Notes: generated by a model from the sequence alone, not told the origin. A stretch of DNA of 64,000 nucleotides from Diphasiastrum complanatum (GCA_029204225.1 CM055094.1:23365987-23429986); one strand, 5' to 3'. Positions 23,111 to 34,173 are shown, numbered from the stretch's first letter. Numbers and translations: made by a program.

Positions 23111-23875
23111 TGTTGAATTTTAGTGCTCAGTCTCAAATCCATTTATTAATGAGCATCTTGAAAAATTTTACAAAATCTAGAAAATAGAAGGCTCGAGTTT
23201 TTTCAAAAGATCAAAAAAGCAAGTATTAAATTTTTCTGACCCAATGTCAAGCCTAACAAATAGACATTTTTTGATCCTGAATCAGGTCGGATCAGTTCGA
23301 ATTTTTTTCAACTCTACACTAAATTATCTAAGCGTGTTTGACTCTAGATAGGATCATATCGGGTCTAATTTTTCCGACCCCGACAAATTTGACGCTTAGC
23401 ATATTTTTCAACCTAGTGTATAATTTTTGGCCCTTTGTATAAAATCTAACTCTATAAAATTTTTTGATATTGTCGTTAGAAATTCGACCCAACGACTTTA
23501 CATTGATGTCCGCCAACTTTGTACATGCATTTATGGCATAAAGACGGTTGTAATAACTATAGAAAATTTAGTTGTAGATATTTTAGTATATCAAACTTAG
23601 AATCTTCATCAGAAGATTTCTTCTGATATTCTGAGTCTGATTTTTCATTAATCTATATCAGCGTTATCACGCTCAACAAGCTGAAGTTATAACTTCATGC
23701 CATTGTACTCATTGTTGATAATAATCAGAGTGCAATTTGTCCTACTGCTATTATTGTTCTATTGCGCATTTGTTTGAATCCTTTATTTGAATTATTTTTG
23801 CTGCTAACTATGGTGCTTCCAATCCACACATCAAGCTCACTCCTAGCTTCCGCTCATACCCACTAATTTTTGGCA
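23111..23875 (+). repeat. 3' LTR of Copia E
   Basis: 765 bp, TGTTGAATTTTAGTG...TTTTTGGCA, clearly homologous to but well diverged from 14259-14987, so E is much older than F. Confidence 0.8.
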
Positions 23876-24810
23876 AATACAGTAATGAATCAATAAGCCT
23901 TCTATAAGGTTTTTGCAGCATAGCTTCCTGCTCTACATTGTCTCTGGGACAGTCTTCATTTGTCAGCATTGTGCCAAAAACCATTGCAGTGTCCACTCCC
24001 TTGCAATTTGTCATGTCAAAATCATCAATGATCTTCTGAATGTATCTTGACTAGTGTAGATATAATTTTCCACTTTCAAGATCTCTATCGATCTGCAAGC
24101 CGAAGTAGCACTTTGTTTCACCTAGGTTATATATTTCAAAGTGCTTCAAAATATCTGCCTTCACATGTGCAATCTGGTTATCGCTCCTTGACATAATCAA
24201 TGTGTCGTCAACATGGACATCGATAATAATTATTTTATCATCTATGACTTTCACATAGACATTGTAATCAGCCATTAAAGGCTGTAAGCCTAAGGATTCC
24301 TTCTTCTTGTACCACTACTTGGAAGACTGTTTTAGTCTGTAGATGCTCTTGCTCATCCTGCAGACATAGTCAGCAAATGACTTGCAGGTAAAACCTGGCG
24401 GTTGGTCCATGTAGATTTCCTCCTTCAGATCTCCATGTAAAAATATTGTCTTCTCGTCTATAATATGGATTTTTTCAGATTGTAGGTTGTTGCATGTGCG
24501 AACAATATGCATAGTAATGTATGCTTACTACAGGAGAAAAAGAATCAGTGTAACCAATATCATATATTTGTGAGAAACCCTTCGCAACTATCCTGGCCTT
24601 GGATTTTGATACATTACCAATTGATCCATATTTGTATCTTTAAACCCATTCACAATTGACAGTCTTCCTGTCTGATGGCACGGGTTTGAGGTCCCACACA
24701 TCGTTCTATTTCATGGAGCTCATTTCTTCTTCCATGGCCTTTATCCAGTTGTCCTTATCTGAATTGTTGATAGCTTCTTCATGCATGTTCCAATATTCAC
24801 ATGAATTCAT
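23876..24810 (-). pseudogene. Copia RT relic G
   Basis: Read right to left: linker EEAINNSDKDNWIKAMEEEMSSM, VPSDRKTVNCEWV, KARIVAKGFSQIYDIGYTDSFSPV, SEKIHIIDEKTIFLHGDLKEEIYMDQPPGF, SIYRLKQSSK, VDDTLIMSRSDNQIAHV (VDD with a changed preceding residue), FEIYNLGETKCYFGLQIDRD, then YRRLIDSLLYL where it is cut at the LTR of E. Many frame changes. The subfamily differs from A-D. RNase H is not found on the other side of E, so the junction is not a simple insertion. Confidence 0.8.
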
Positions 24811-24984
24811 ATTGCAAGATAATTATAATGAAGCACTATTGGCAATAATGATTGTAAAATAAATTATCTTAAATCAACTACGATTAGCTAATTTACAAAA
24901 ATTTATATGTTGGACTCTGACAAGTTTTGACTTTCTGATTCCACTGAAAGAATCCGAATGTTGGATAGAGAGAGGAATACACTC

Positions 24985-25479
24985 TGAGTCTCATCTGATG
25001 TTGTGAGCAATCAGTGAGCGATGAGCTTCTTGTGGTCTTGCTATTTGGGATATGTTGTTCTCTTACATATTCCTGATATGCCTAGATAGAGTCGAACTCT
25101 TAACTGTAGCTACTATTGCTAATTAAGATCTATCCTCTTCCAAATTGTTGACAGTCACTGCTGACCTACTACTGATTTAATTATGATGAACCTTTGTGTA
25201 GAAAACAAATAACAACTGATCTTGTAAGAACATTCAACAAGCATAATACATTCAAAGATTATGTATAGTAGACAAGAGATAACAAAACATTTGTTCAATT
25301 ATAATGATCCTTTTGAGCATTGTTTGGCATACCGCACAATGCGTTACCGCAAGAGAAACTCTGTCACTTACGAACAAAAAGGTGAGTGGCACTTACTAGA
25401 GCAACTTCTATCTATTTCTCTATGTCTGTGTCCTTATTGGACTAATTGGCTCAACTGGTCTCACTTACTAGCGGACGAT
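24985..25479 (+). repeat. Long direct repeat R2 (partner 13710-14205)
   Basis: Same sequence and orientation as R1, 11.3 kb away. It starts GAGTCTCATCTGATG and ends near CTTACTAGCGGACGAT. No coding content was recognised. 24811-24984 between it and relic G shows nothing. Confidence 0.75.
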
Positions 25480-26375
25480 TAGCTATTAATATTGTCTCCA
25501 AAAAAATTGTTATATTGTTTGCATATGATTTATATTCAAAGTGCCTATCTTATTCTACCTGTGAAAGAAAATCAAAACTTGGAGTAACAAAAAATACACA
25601 ATTATTCACAACAACATGCAAACCTATAGTTTTGAACTAGGAATCAAAATAGAGTCATGACACTCAAATTGGATTCAACAAATATTCAAGTCTTGACACA
25701 TACTCAAGTCAACCTTTGACTCAACCTAAGGTGATCTTCTACTCAACAATCATCTAAGTCCAACTTCAAGTCGACCCGAGTAGAACCTCCTTCGAGTTAA
25801 ATTGAGTCAACTTGACAATATTCAAGACAACCTACAAAATGTTATCCAACTTTCATGACCACACTTCAATAGCTTCAAATTGTGATTACGGTGACTTTTG
25901 TCATTTAATTCCAGATTAGTTAAGATTGTTAGTATACATAATCCATCATTTGATTAGCATAAAAATAGATTAGAATAGTAGGCCAAAAGTATGAATGTAA
26001 AATCAATGTACTGACATTTTAAAAACTAATAGAAGAGTATGTCACAATATTAGTGATAGTGCGAGATAGAGTCATAGCATGAATGAAAGAGAGATGCCCT
26101 CCTGAGTAGCCTCTTATCTGTAATCCTAGCATATTGTCATCTTGCAAACCTTTTTCTATCAACAAAGCGACTAACTAGTTTTGATCCATGTGTAATCCTT
26201 GAATGTCCAAACATCTTGACCATTGTTGTTGATGAAGTATGGTGTGTTCTATCCTTTAGATGCATGAACCTCAATTTTGCTTATTCTACTTGTTGCAAAC
26301 TTAACTAAAAATTATTAGCTACAATTCCATGGTTTTCCTAGACACCTCAAATGAATTGTAGACATGACTCTGTTA

Positions 26376-26470
26376 TTAGGCAAGGGAAGTTGTATGCTAA
26401 ACAAATCAAATGTGAATTCTTGAAGAGTGAACTACTATATCTTGGACACAAAGTCCTTCTAATGAGTTTT
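26376..26470 (+). pseudogene. Gypsy RT scrap inside element H
   Basis: About 30 codons reading GKLYAKQIKCEFLKSELLYLGHKV, which matches the Gypsy RT thumb-side block (LYANxxKCEFxxxxVxFLGHVV type). No further Gypsy domain surrounds it, so it is a small captured or chimeric piece. Confidence 0.6.
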
Positions 26471-26589
26471 AAAAATAGATTATGACTAGATAAAAACAAT
26501 AGTTGAGTGGCTTTATTTAGAATAATGCCAAGGTAGCAACACATCTCAATGATCATTTGAAGGAAGTGAGAATTCATGATCTTGTTTCT

Positions 26590-26970
26590 ATTTGGAAGGT
26601 GCCTATTTCTTGGAATAGTAGAAAACAGAAATGTCTTATTGTCAATAACAGAAGCTGAATCTATTGGAACAACTCAAGCTACAAAGGAGGCTATTTGAAT
26701 CTGATTATTATTGGAAGATTTATCAATTTTGCAATCCAAAGCAACTATCATAGTTTGTGATAAACTCAGTTGTATGTCTCTTAGTCTGAATCTATACATA
26801 TTGGAATTCAAATTCAATTTGTGAGAGACAACTTAATTGCCATGCCAGTAATCTTAGTATATTATTGTTTAGAAAATATGGTTGCTAAACATTTTCACTA
26901 AGGCTTTAAGCAAGACTCAACATGTTCAACTATTGAATATGTTAAATCTTATCAGATCTCTAAAAGGGGC
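26590..26970 (+). pseudogene. Copia RNase H relic of element H
   Basis: Shifted frames read SWNSRKQ, LSITEAESIGTTQATKEAIW, LLLEDLSILQSKATIIVCD, a decayed SKHIEI block, then NIFTKALSKTQHVQLLNMLNL, the usual RNase H tail, ending at the purine tract before 26981. Confidence 0.7.
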
Positions 26971-27204
26971 TTAAGGGGGAGTGTTGGTGTTTAATATCAC
27001 TCCATCAAAATGATATTCAAAGTGTCTATCTTATTCCACCTCTAATAGGTCTATAAAAGGTAAACTTGTAGTTTCAAACTAGGAACCGAAATAGAGTCAC
27101 AACACTTGAATTTGACTAAAGAAATATTCAAGTATTGACACATATTCGAGTTGACATTCAACTCAAACTGAGGTTACCTTCGACTCAACAATCAATTATA
27201 TCCA

Positions 27205-27554
27205 TTTTCAACTTGTATATGTTTGTGTATGGTATGTGTATGTGTATATGTATATATGTGTATGTGTATATGTATGTGCATGTGCATAGGTGTATGTGTA
27301 TGTGTATGTGTATGCGTGTATTGTATGTATCTATATATGCGTGTATGCATATGTGTTTGTGTGCATATGTTTGTGTACATGTGTATGTGTATGTGTGTGT
27401 ATGTATATGTAGATGTATGTGTATGTGTATGTGTATGTGTGCATGTACATGGGTATGTGTGTGTGCATCTTACGTATGTGTATTTACATGTGTGTGCATG
27501 TGTATGTGTATGTATATGTTTGTATATGTGCATGTGTATGTGTATGTGTATATA

Positions 27555-27623
<69 letters not shown>

Positions 27624-27758
27624 ACGCGCTTGTGTATGTGTGTGTAATCAAAAGAGGCTTGTATGTGTGTGCATATGTATTATATGTACAAATAGGCAAA
27701 GAATAGGGGCTAGGCGTGACATTAGGCATGACAAGTAGGTACTAGGCTATAGGCATGG
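27205..27758 (-). repeat. TG-rich repeat element, copy 1 (inverted partner 38708-39128)
   Basis: 27205-27640 is an irregular TGTGTA/TGTATG array ending in a pure TG run. 27650-27758 is a unique tail ending CTATAGGCATGG. The tail is the reverse complement of 38708-38850 (CCATGCCTATAGCC, AGTACCTACC, AGCCTATTC), so this is a defined repeat unit in opposite orientations at two sites, not only a microsatellite. Long Tyr/Val/Cys-rich frames across it are artefacts. Confidence 0.75.
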
Positions 27759-27760
27759 AT

Positions 27761-28578
27761 TGTTGGGGGTATTCCCAACGAAGTGTAAATAAATAAAATC
27801 ATCCAATAAAATGTGTTGCGAGGCCATAGCATCCTGCGTGTATAAGCCCATGGCCCAATGAGCACGCAAATAAAGTTGTAAATAAAATAAACATGACTTG
27901 GGCCTTGGAATTAAAATAAAACTAGAGGCCCAATGTCATTTTTAAACTTAGAGATTACTTTTTAGAGTTGGGTCCAAATTGGGACTCACATGAATCTTGT
28001 GATTTCTAATCTACTTTTTGTGGACCCTTGGATCAAGTTGGGTCCAAGATGAATGGATAGGATCATTGTGAATATTAGCCAATAGGATTGAGGGGAAAGG
28101 GCCTTCCCCATTTTATAAAAAGGCACCATTTGTACACTATTTTCATGCTTAATGAAAAGGAGAAAACTTTATCAATTTTGGAAGAGAAGCATCCTCATTT
28201 GCAATTCAATGCTTGCTATTGCTCTTGTCGTTTTCAATTGCTTTCAAGTTCATGCTTTTTGGTTTCAATAGTTTACGATTCTCCTTTAGCAAGTGAAATG
28301 TGCATTTGAGCTAACCTCCACCCTCACTCTCTATCTCTCTCTCTTACTCTCTTCTCTTCTCAATCTCTTCTTTTCTATCCCTTCCCTTCACCCAAATCAT
28401 GATGAATGTTAGTGTAGAGGAGTAGAGTAGGAGAATAGCGTTAGTGGTGAGTAGAGTTAAGGGAGGAAGTAGGAAACTAACTAAAAGTAGCATCTATGCA
28501 TAGTTAGGTACCTATCCAATGATCTAACCCTTGTTGACAGGCAGGAGGGCTATACTACGTGAGATCTTCGACCCTACA
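27761..28578 (+). repeat. 5' LTR of Gypsy I
   Basis: 818 bp from TGTTGGGGGTATTCCCAAC, itself a short palindrome, to GACCCTACA, followed after one base by the primer site. It directly abuts the TG-rich repeat. A TATA-like TTATAAAAAG lies at 28113-28122. Confidence 0.75.
28113..28122 (+). promoter_or_regulatory. Probable TATA box of Gypsy I
   Basis: TTATAAAAAG within CATTTTATAAAAAGGCACC, in the middle of the LTR at the usual place for the element promoter. No expression evidence. Confidence 0.5.
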
Positions 28579-28579
28579 G

Positions 28580-28594
28580 TGGCACCGTTGCCGG
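28580..28594 (+). other. Primer-binding site of Gypsy I
   Basis: TGGCACCGTTGCCGG one base after the LTR. It differs by one base from the TGGCGCCGTTGCCGG motif used by Athila/Tat-type plant Gypsy elements. Confidence 0.8.
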
Positions 28595-28935
28595 AGATAG
28601 GTTTCCACTAACTAGTTTAGCTGTATTTTAGCTACTGTTTAGAGTAGTTTAGGTAGATTTTTGGGAGTTTAGAGTTAGTTTTTTGTATTCTTTTGTGTTT
28701 GGACTGTTCACAGCTAGTGGAGGAGGTGTGAGAGGGTAGAGGAGGCCCTGAACATCCTCTAAGGGCTTGAAACCCAAACCAACCAGCCAAAAAATCCAAA
28801 AAATACACCAATCTGTATTTTGGAGGAAAAAGAGCTTAAAATCTCATCAGATTTTTATATCTCTAGAATCAGTGAGAATTAACCCTTGCATGACTGGCAG
28901 CAGCTCCAGGGTACTATCCCAGACCTGCATAGAAG

Positions 28936-29520
28936 CCTGCGAGAGTTAGTTCCAAGCAGATTGTAAAAATCAGAAAAAAAATCATAAAATATTCAAAAAA
29001 CCCTTGAAGAAATCCAAAAAAAATCAAATCTTCATAAGAACTCTCGTAGAGCCCTCTGAAGTTCCATCTCAGTGAGACTAGGATACAGAGAAGCTTGCGA
29101 GAGCTAGTTTGATATCTGAGTGCCTGTGCAAGAATTCCCAATGAAAAAAGAGCGGGAAAGTACCAGTGAACCCTCGCAGACAGCAAAATTTTCGGTTCCA
29201 GTAATCAAGAACTCTCGCAAAGGATTTTGAAATTCCATCTTAGTGAGACCAGGATACAGAAGAGCTTGCAAGAGTTAGTTTGATTTCAGTAGCAGAATAT
29301 TGGACTTAAGTGCAAAAAAATCACTAAGAAGTGAAGATCCAACGAATCCTTCCAGTAAGAACTCTCACAAACCTTCTCAATCGATTCGAAATGTCAATTT
29401 ACATCAGTGATGAATCTTGTGAGAGTTAGTGTGAAGATCTGGTGAAGATCAAGCCAAAAAAGTGGTTTTGGACCCTCGCAGACAGTGAAATTTTCACTTC
29501 TTGCGAGAGTTAACTCTCAA
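28936..29520 (+). repeat. Leader repeats with alternating complementary motifs, Gypsy I
   Basis: Two kinds of short motif alternate. Forward (TGCGAGAGTTAGT type) at 28938, 29094, 29265, 29416 and 29501. Complementary (GAACTCTCGCAGA type) at 29038, 29168, 29209, 29359 and 29471. Larger imperfect units of about 80 bp start at 29038, 29209 and 29359, each opening with the complementary motif and closing with the forward one, about 150-170 bp apart. The leader RNA could fold into a series of stem-loops. Confidence 0.7.
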
Positions 29521-29969
29521 AGAGAAATCTATAGTGAGATCTGACCCAGATCCAACTGCCACCTTCGCACAGCCAACCCTTGCACAAGATAATCCTAGCA
29601 GACCAGATCAGTGAAAAGATCTGCATCAGATCCAGCTACTGTCAAAATCTCAAGTCAATCAGTGCAAGGAGTAAAAAGTTATCAAGGAAAAACCATCGTA
29701 AAAGGCCTAAAATTCACTTCTGGCCGATCAGATCCTTGAAGATCCAGACTGCATCCTACTGTATAAGTAAGATCCAATCACTTTGAAATCCACCATCGGA
29801 TGAATCTAAGATCGGGACGATCAATAGCATGAAGCATAGCAAATCAGGCACCACACCTTCCCAAATTAGTAGTTGTGCAACAAGGGGCAGAACCAGAACC
29901 AGCACCAATGGATCCAATGGGCCAACCCATACATGTCGCTCCCTTGCAAGCAGTCCGGAGAGAACCACG

Positions 29970-30310
29970 GATGGAAATACCAAAATACGATGGAACATCA
30001 GATCCCATCCGATTCCTCCAGATCTACGAGTAAGCTTGTGAAATCTACGGCGAACGGACACCTGCGGAGAAGCTGATGCTATTTTCTATGTCCTTACTGG
30101 CAGTGGCTCAGGATTGGTTTTTTAACTTGTCAGAGAAAGAAAAATCCACCTGGGAAGTGGTTAAAGCAGCTCTAATTATGCGCTTTAAACCAAGAAAGTT
30201 CCTGGAAGACCCATTTCTCCTGCTGAGCAAAGTAAAGATGGGAAAACGAGAAAGGGTTTGGGATTATATTGAATGGGTCAAACATCTACGATCCGAGTGC
30301 ATGCAGTGAT
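29970..30310 (+). pseudogene. gag core of Gypsy I
   Basis: Frames give KYDGTSDPIRFLQIYE, a stop, then ACEIYGERTPAEKLMLFSM and LLAVAQDWFFNLSEKEKSTWEVVKAAL, RFKPRK, DPFLLLSKVKMGKRERVWDYIEWVKHL, ending at a TGA after SECMQ. This is the retrotransposon gag (capsid) pattern of Gypsy elements: W-x-F, a central S/T-W block and a final helix with Arg/Lys. Upstream 29829-30041 is open but has no recognised domain. Confidence 0.75.
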
Positions 30311-30521
30311 CATGTGGTTCCTAGCCGTATTACCATGAAGCATCAGAAGAGAACTGAAACAACGGGAGCAGTATGCTACTCTGCAAGAGGCTATTGAAGG
30401 TGCCATCACGGAAGAGGATGAGGGATCTGACGACAAATATCCTTCACACTCCTACTCCCTCGATTGCATCATCGTCATCAAACGCATCCGCTCTATCCAC
30501 AGAACTCTCGATAAATAGTAG

Positions 30522-31177
30522 ATGAAACAACTAACGGTGCAGTTTGACCAAAAACTAAAAGCCTTACAGGGAACTATAGCAGTAACTCCACATCAACCGA
30601 AACCAAACCAGCTGCAGTATCCTCGACGGGAGAATGTATGGTGTTCAGTATGCATGCAAAACCATACAACGAATGAGTGTCCAGTCCTAAAGCAAAATCT
30701 GAGACTGACACATAGATTCTGCCATCTGTGCAATGCAACATCGCACGATATGGCATTTTGCCCATTTAACCCCCGGATTGTTCAGCATAAGAGAAGTCCT
30801 TATCAGACTTCCTATCCTTATCATCAAGGAGCACCCAACACGGCACCAAGGTACAGTGCACCAAATCAACCGCAGTGTATCGAGCACGGAAGAGGAAGGA
30901 AGTGACTCCCTCACCACCACCATCGGTCACTAACAACCAACCCTCAACTTCAGTGCCATATCCAAATGTGAGGGAAGAGAGAAGACAGTACCAAAAAATA
31001 AGACCTTGGGTACAGAAAGCACAAGCAGAGGAAAAAGAGCAAGAAAGAGACCGTCCCATAGAACCTCCAGTCGTTGAACGGGAACCGCAAGCGGGCTCAC
31101 CACTGCGCACTGATCAAAATGATCAGTTGCACCAACATAAACCACCTTTTCACATGGTGCTTCCAAAATTCGAGTGA
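30522..31177 (+). pseudogene. gag nucleocapsid part of Gypsy I with two zinc knuckles
   Basis: Two Cys-His boxes near 30640-30770: CSVCMQNHTTNEC (CX2CX3HX4C) and CHLCNATSHDMAFC (CX2CX4HX4C), in a basic Pro/Gln-rich context (SPYQTSYPYHQGAPN). A frame change near 30880 leads to a Glu-rich stretch (QAEEKEQERDRPIEPP) up to 31177. The last 6 or so codons lie in the Copia-leader scrap, so the true end of gag is lost. Confidence 0.75.
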
Positions 31178-31216
31178 CCACCTTTTGATTTGATCCAAAT
31201 TTTGCTTGATTCACAA
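31160..31216 (+). repeat. 57-bp scrap of Copia A/B leader at the Gypsy I-chromovirus J junction
   Basis: Matches the minus-strand leader of Copia A (4639-4695) with about five differences, sharing GAGTGACCACC, TTTGATTTGATCCAAATTTT and TTGATTCACAATCC. It ends in GAGTAA, the same place where the leader of A breaks into integrase. Filler DNA at a breakpoint, or the remains of a deleted copy. Confidence 0.75.
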
Positions 31217-31705
31217 TCCGTTTTTTGAGTAAACCAACACGTGCTGGGCATTGTGCCTGGCTCGTGCTGGTAGAGGGAGCTGAGACCTGACGACTGAATT
31301 CTTGGCGCTGGTTGAGCTGCCCAAGTTTCAGTCTGTCGGACTCCCCCTTTAGTTCTGCTATGATTCGGCGCACCCCCTCTGTTCTGAAACATAGTGCTTT
31401 TTGGTAAAGCACGCTTTTTGGGACTTAGTTTTTATTTTGCTGATTAAGCCTGGCAAGCCTGGCAGAATCAGTCTAGCTCCCGGACATGGGTCATGGGAGC
31501 CGTTCCGGTGGCAGAATCAACTTGCTTCCTGACTAGGCCATGACTAGAGCTCCAGAGCTAGCTCATGACTTGTGACTACTTGACTGGCTCACCACAAGTC
31601 GGAGGCTCAGTCCTTGACGTTCTAACTTGCTTTGGGACCTTAGGGAGTGTCACCCCTTAGAGTCTTACAGGGCACGTTGGGTGCACCTGAGTCAGCTTTA
31701 CAACA
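31217..31705 (-). repeat. 3' LTR of chromovirus J, truncated
   Basis: Matches 36054-36519 of the 5' LTR with small indels (an extra GCCTGGCAA copy here). On the minus strand it starts TGTTGTAAAGC after the purine tract ACGAGGGGAGGA. About 440 bp of the distal LTR is absent. Confidence 0.85.
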
Positions 31706-31946
31706 TCCTCCCCTCGTTTGAAAAAGCTGATGTCCTCATCAGGGCCAAACTAGACCTACGACGTATGGCACGGGCTTAATTCACCGGCCTTAACAACTTT
31801 GAATTACAAAATACATTGGCAGTAGCACAGGAAAAGTGTAGATAAAGTTCAATTACGTAAAACCTGTGTAAAGCTTCAAGTGATTTATTGGCAAACTTAA
31901 GAAAAATACCGGGAAGTTCCTTGAATTTCAAAATGGCCATGAATGT

Positions 31947-33092
31947 TTATGTAAGAGGCATGCCGCCAGGTAGTGCTTTGTGTGCCGATCTGGGAAAACG
32001 GCTATTGCGTTGGTTCTTCTGCAGATAATCTGCTAGTACTTCAGGGGCTCCCTCCTTAAGTTTGTCTTCGTACTCCCAAGAAGTCTCAATAAGTGGAGCC
32101 CGTAGCCACTTCACTAGATATTCACGTTGAACGCCAGTTCGCTTTCTATGTGTCAATATTTGTTCTGGTACAAGCTGCCTCTTCGTATCATCAAGTGTCC
32201 TTGGTGGGTGACGGAGTTCATGTTGCCGATCAAATCGCTCATCTAGTTTGTACCGTTTGAGTAATGAGATATGAAACACATTGTGTATATCCAAGCTAGA
32301 TGGCAGCGCTAATCGGTAAGACACTGGGTTGATCTTCTTGGTGATATAATATGGTCCCGCATAAGGTCGAGCAAACTTATGAGAAAAACCTTTTGGTAAC
32401 GCAATGTTCTTTGTGTTCAGCCATACTTGATCACCTTCCTCAAATTCCAGTTCTCGTCGATGTGGGTTTACGTCAGCTGCCATACTCCTTTATGACTGCT
32501 CTGAAAATGCTTTCACCTCTGTCAGCTTTGTGTGCCACTCATTGATGAATTCCTCTACAGTGGGTACTGGTGTTTCCTGCACGCCTGTAAGAAAAGAGCT
32601 TGGAACAATCGGTAGCCGACCATTTCTTATCTCGAAGGGTGCCCTTCCAGTAGATCTGTTCACTTGGTTGTTATGTGCAAACTCGAGAATATCCAAGTAG
32701 TTGACCCAATCGAATTGGTCCCAAGCGACATGATTTCGTAAATATTGTTCAATCTGTCGATTGACTCGCTCCGTTTGCCCATCTATCTGAGGGTGATATG
32801 TAGTACTAAAATTCAATCCGGTTCCCACGAGGCGAAATAGACAAGTCCAAAACTTTCCGATGAACTTGGTGTCTTGGTCAGAAATAATCGTTCTAGGCAG
32901 GTCGTGGTATTTGAAAACACATTTGAAAAATAACCTTGCCACTTCTTCAGCTATCACTGAACTTTTAGTTGGTACTAGATGAACTTGCTTTGAAAACCGG
33001 TCAACCACCACATAAATTGAGTCGAATCCTTTGCCATCGCATTTGCTTTGGCATGAGCATGCCTTGGGATGAGAAGTACTTGAGTGATACAT
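31947..33092 (-). pseudogene. Integrase and chromodomain of chromovirus J
   Basis: 32490-33092 carries the integrase core with all three acidic residues: Asp in [11 protein letters not shown], Asp in IISDQDTKFIG, Glu in DGQTERVNR. Then NNQVNRSTGRAPFEI. A stop (CAG-to-TAG type) after KAFSEQS separates it from 31947-32483, which has the GPY/F-like FARPYAGPYYITKKINPVSYRL, NVFHISLLKRY and a chromodomain (EQILTHRKRTGVQREYLVKW, TSWEYEDKL). The N-terminal HHCC zinc domain is deleted. The chromodomain would tie integration to particular histone marks. Confidence 0.88.
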
Positions 33093-34161
33093 TATCAGTG
33101 AACGTCTTAAAGGGTTTTCCTACCACATAATGTCTCCAATGCTCCACTGCTTGAACTATTGCGACTATTTCTTTTTCATGAGTTGGCCATCGTCGCTCTA
33201 CGTCACTCAATTTTTTTGAAAAATATGCAATAGGTTTTCCGTCTTGCATCAGCACGGCCCCAATAGCAAAGTTTGACGCATCTGTATGTATTTCAAAAGG
33301 TTTGCTAAAGTCTGGTAAGGCAAGGATGGGTTCTTGAGTGATCCATCGTTTTAGTTCTTGGAATGCTGCTTCACATTTCGGTGTCCATGTCATCTTCAGA
33401 TGAGTCTTGGTCTGCTCCAACAGTGGTGCCACAATTTTGCTAAATGCCTCAATGAATCTCCTGTAAAAGTTACATAAGCCCACAAAGGATTTGATGCCAT
33501 GAATAGTTTTAGGTGCTAGCCAATCCAAGATAGCCTTGATCTTCTTAGGATCCATTCGAATCCGTCCATGGCCTATAACATGTCCACGGAAGTCAACTTC
33601 CTCCACCACAAACTCACATTTCTCTCTTTTCGCGAACAAGCAGTTCCTCCTCAGTCGTTGGAGAACTGTCCTTAAATGTTGAATGTGATCTTTAAGGTTC
33701 CGGCTAAATACTAATATGTCATCAATGTACACAATGACAAATTCATCCAGGCAGTCTTGAAATATATTGTTCATCAACATGCAAAAAGTGGCTGGTGTGT
33801 TTGTTAGACCGAATGGCATCACCAAGAACTCGTGACTCCCGTACCGCGTTCGAAACGCTGTTTTGTGCTCATCACCTTTAGCTAATCGAATTTGATGATA
33901 TCCAGATCTGAGATCTATTTGGCTAAAGTATTTGGCATGTTTGAGTTGGTCGAATAGGTCATCAATTCTAGGCATGGGGTACTTGTTCTTGATGGTACTC
34001 TTGTTAAGCATGCGATAATCCACACACATTCGAAGAGTTTTGTCTGCCTTTTCCACGAACAACACTGGGGCTCCAAAAGGTGAAGCGCTAGGTCTAATAA
34101 AACCTTTGTCTATCAATTCACCAAGTTGTCGTTTCAGTTCTGCCAACTCTTCTTGTGACAT
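33093..34161 (-). pseudogene. RT-RNase H of chromovirus J
   Basis: Long open frame with the Gypsy RT blocks in order: [83 protein letters not shown] with both catalytic Asp, [27 protein letters not shown]. RNase H follows: [52 protein letters not shown]. It then jumps to integrase, losing the end of RNase H and the zinc domain. Upstream it is separated from protease by a TGA where the family has an Arg codon (TS-stop-APYRMS). Confidence 0.9.
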
Positions 34162-34173
34162 TCTATAGGGTGC

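Larger units (their letters stand above)
25480..27205 (+). mobile_element. Degenerate retroelement H with LTR-like ends
   Basis: Direct repeats at about 25480-25770 and 26981-27205 share TATTCAAAGTG, CTATCTTATTC, AACTAGGAA and AATAGAGTCA. A purine tract GGGGCTTAAGGGGGAG lies just before 26981 (TGTTGGTGTTTAATATC). Inside is Copia RNase H relic sequence and a scrap that reads like Gypsy RT. The right LTR runs directly into a TG-rich repeat at 27205, which cuts it off. Limits on the left are approximate. Confidence 0.65.
27761..31160 (+). mobile_element. Gypsy I, 5' part (LTR, primer site, leader, gag)
   Basis: LTR 27761-28578, a primer site of the TGGCxCCGTTGCCGG type known from plant Athila/Tat Gypsy elements, 1.2 kb of structured leader, then gag with two zinc knuckles. 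It breaks off at about 31160, where a scrap of Copia leader and then chromovirus J follow. No protease, RT or integrase of this element is in the window in this orientation. Confidence 0.75.

Noticed and set aside
27135-27738. Open frames rich in Cys/Val/Tyr/Met and Thr/His/Tyr over the TG arrays (also 38744-39155)
   Set aside because: Artefacts of TGTGTA-type repeats; no start context, domain or conservation.
28320-28380. Pyrimidine-rich CTCTCTAT stretch as a separate microsatellite or splice acceptor
   Set aside because: Lies inside the LTR of Gypsy I and is short and irregular; no splice evidence.
28936-29520. Regularly spaced short repeats in the Gypsy I leader as a CRISPR array
   Set aside because: Motifs alternate in orientation, units are imperfect, and the context is a plant retrotransposon; no cas genes and no eukaryotic CRISPR.
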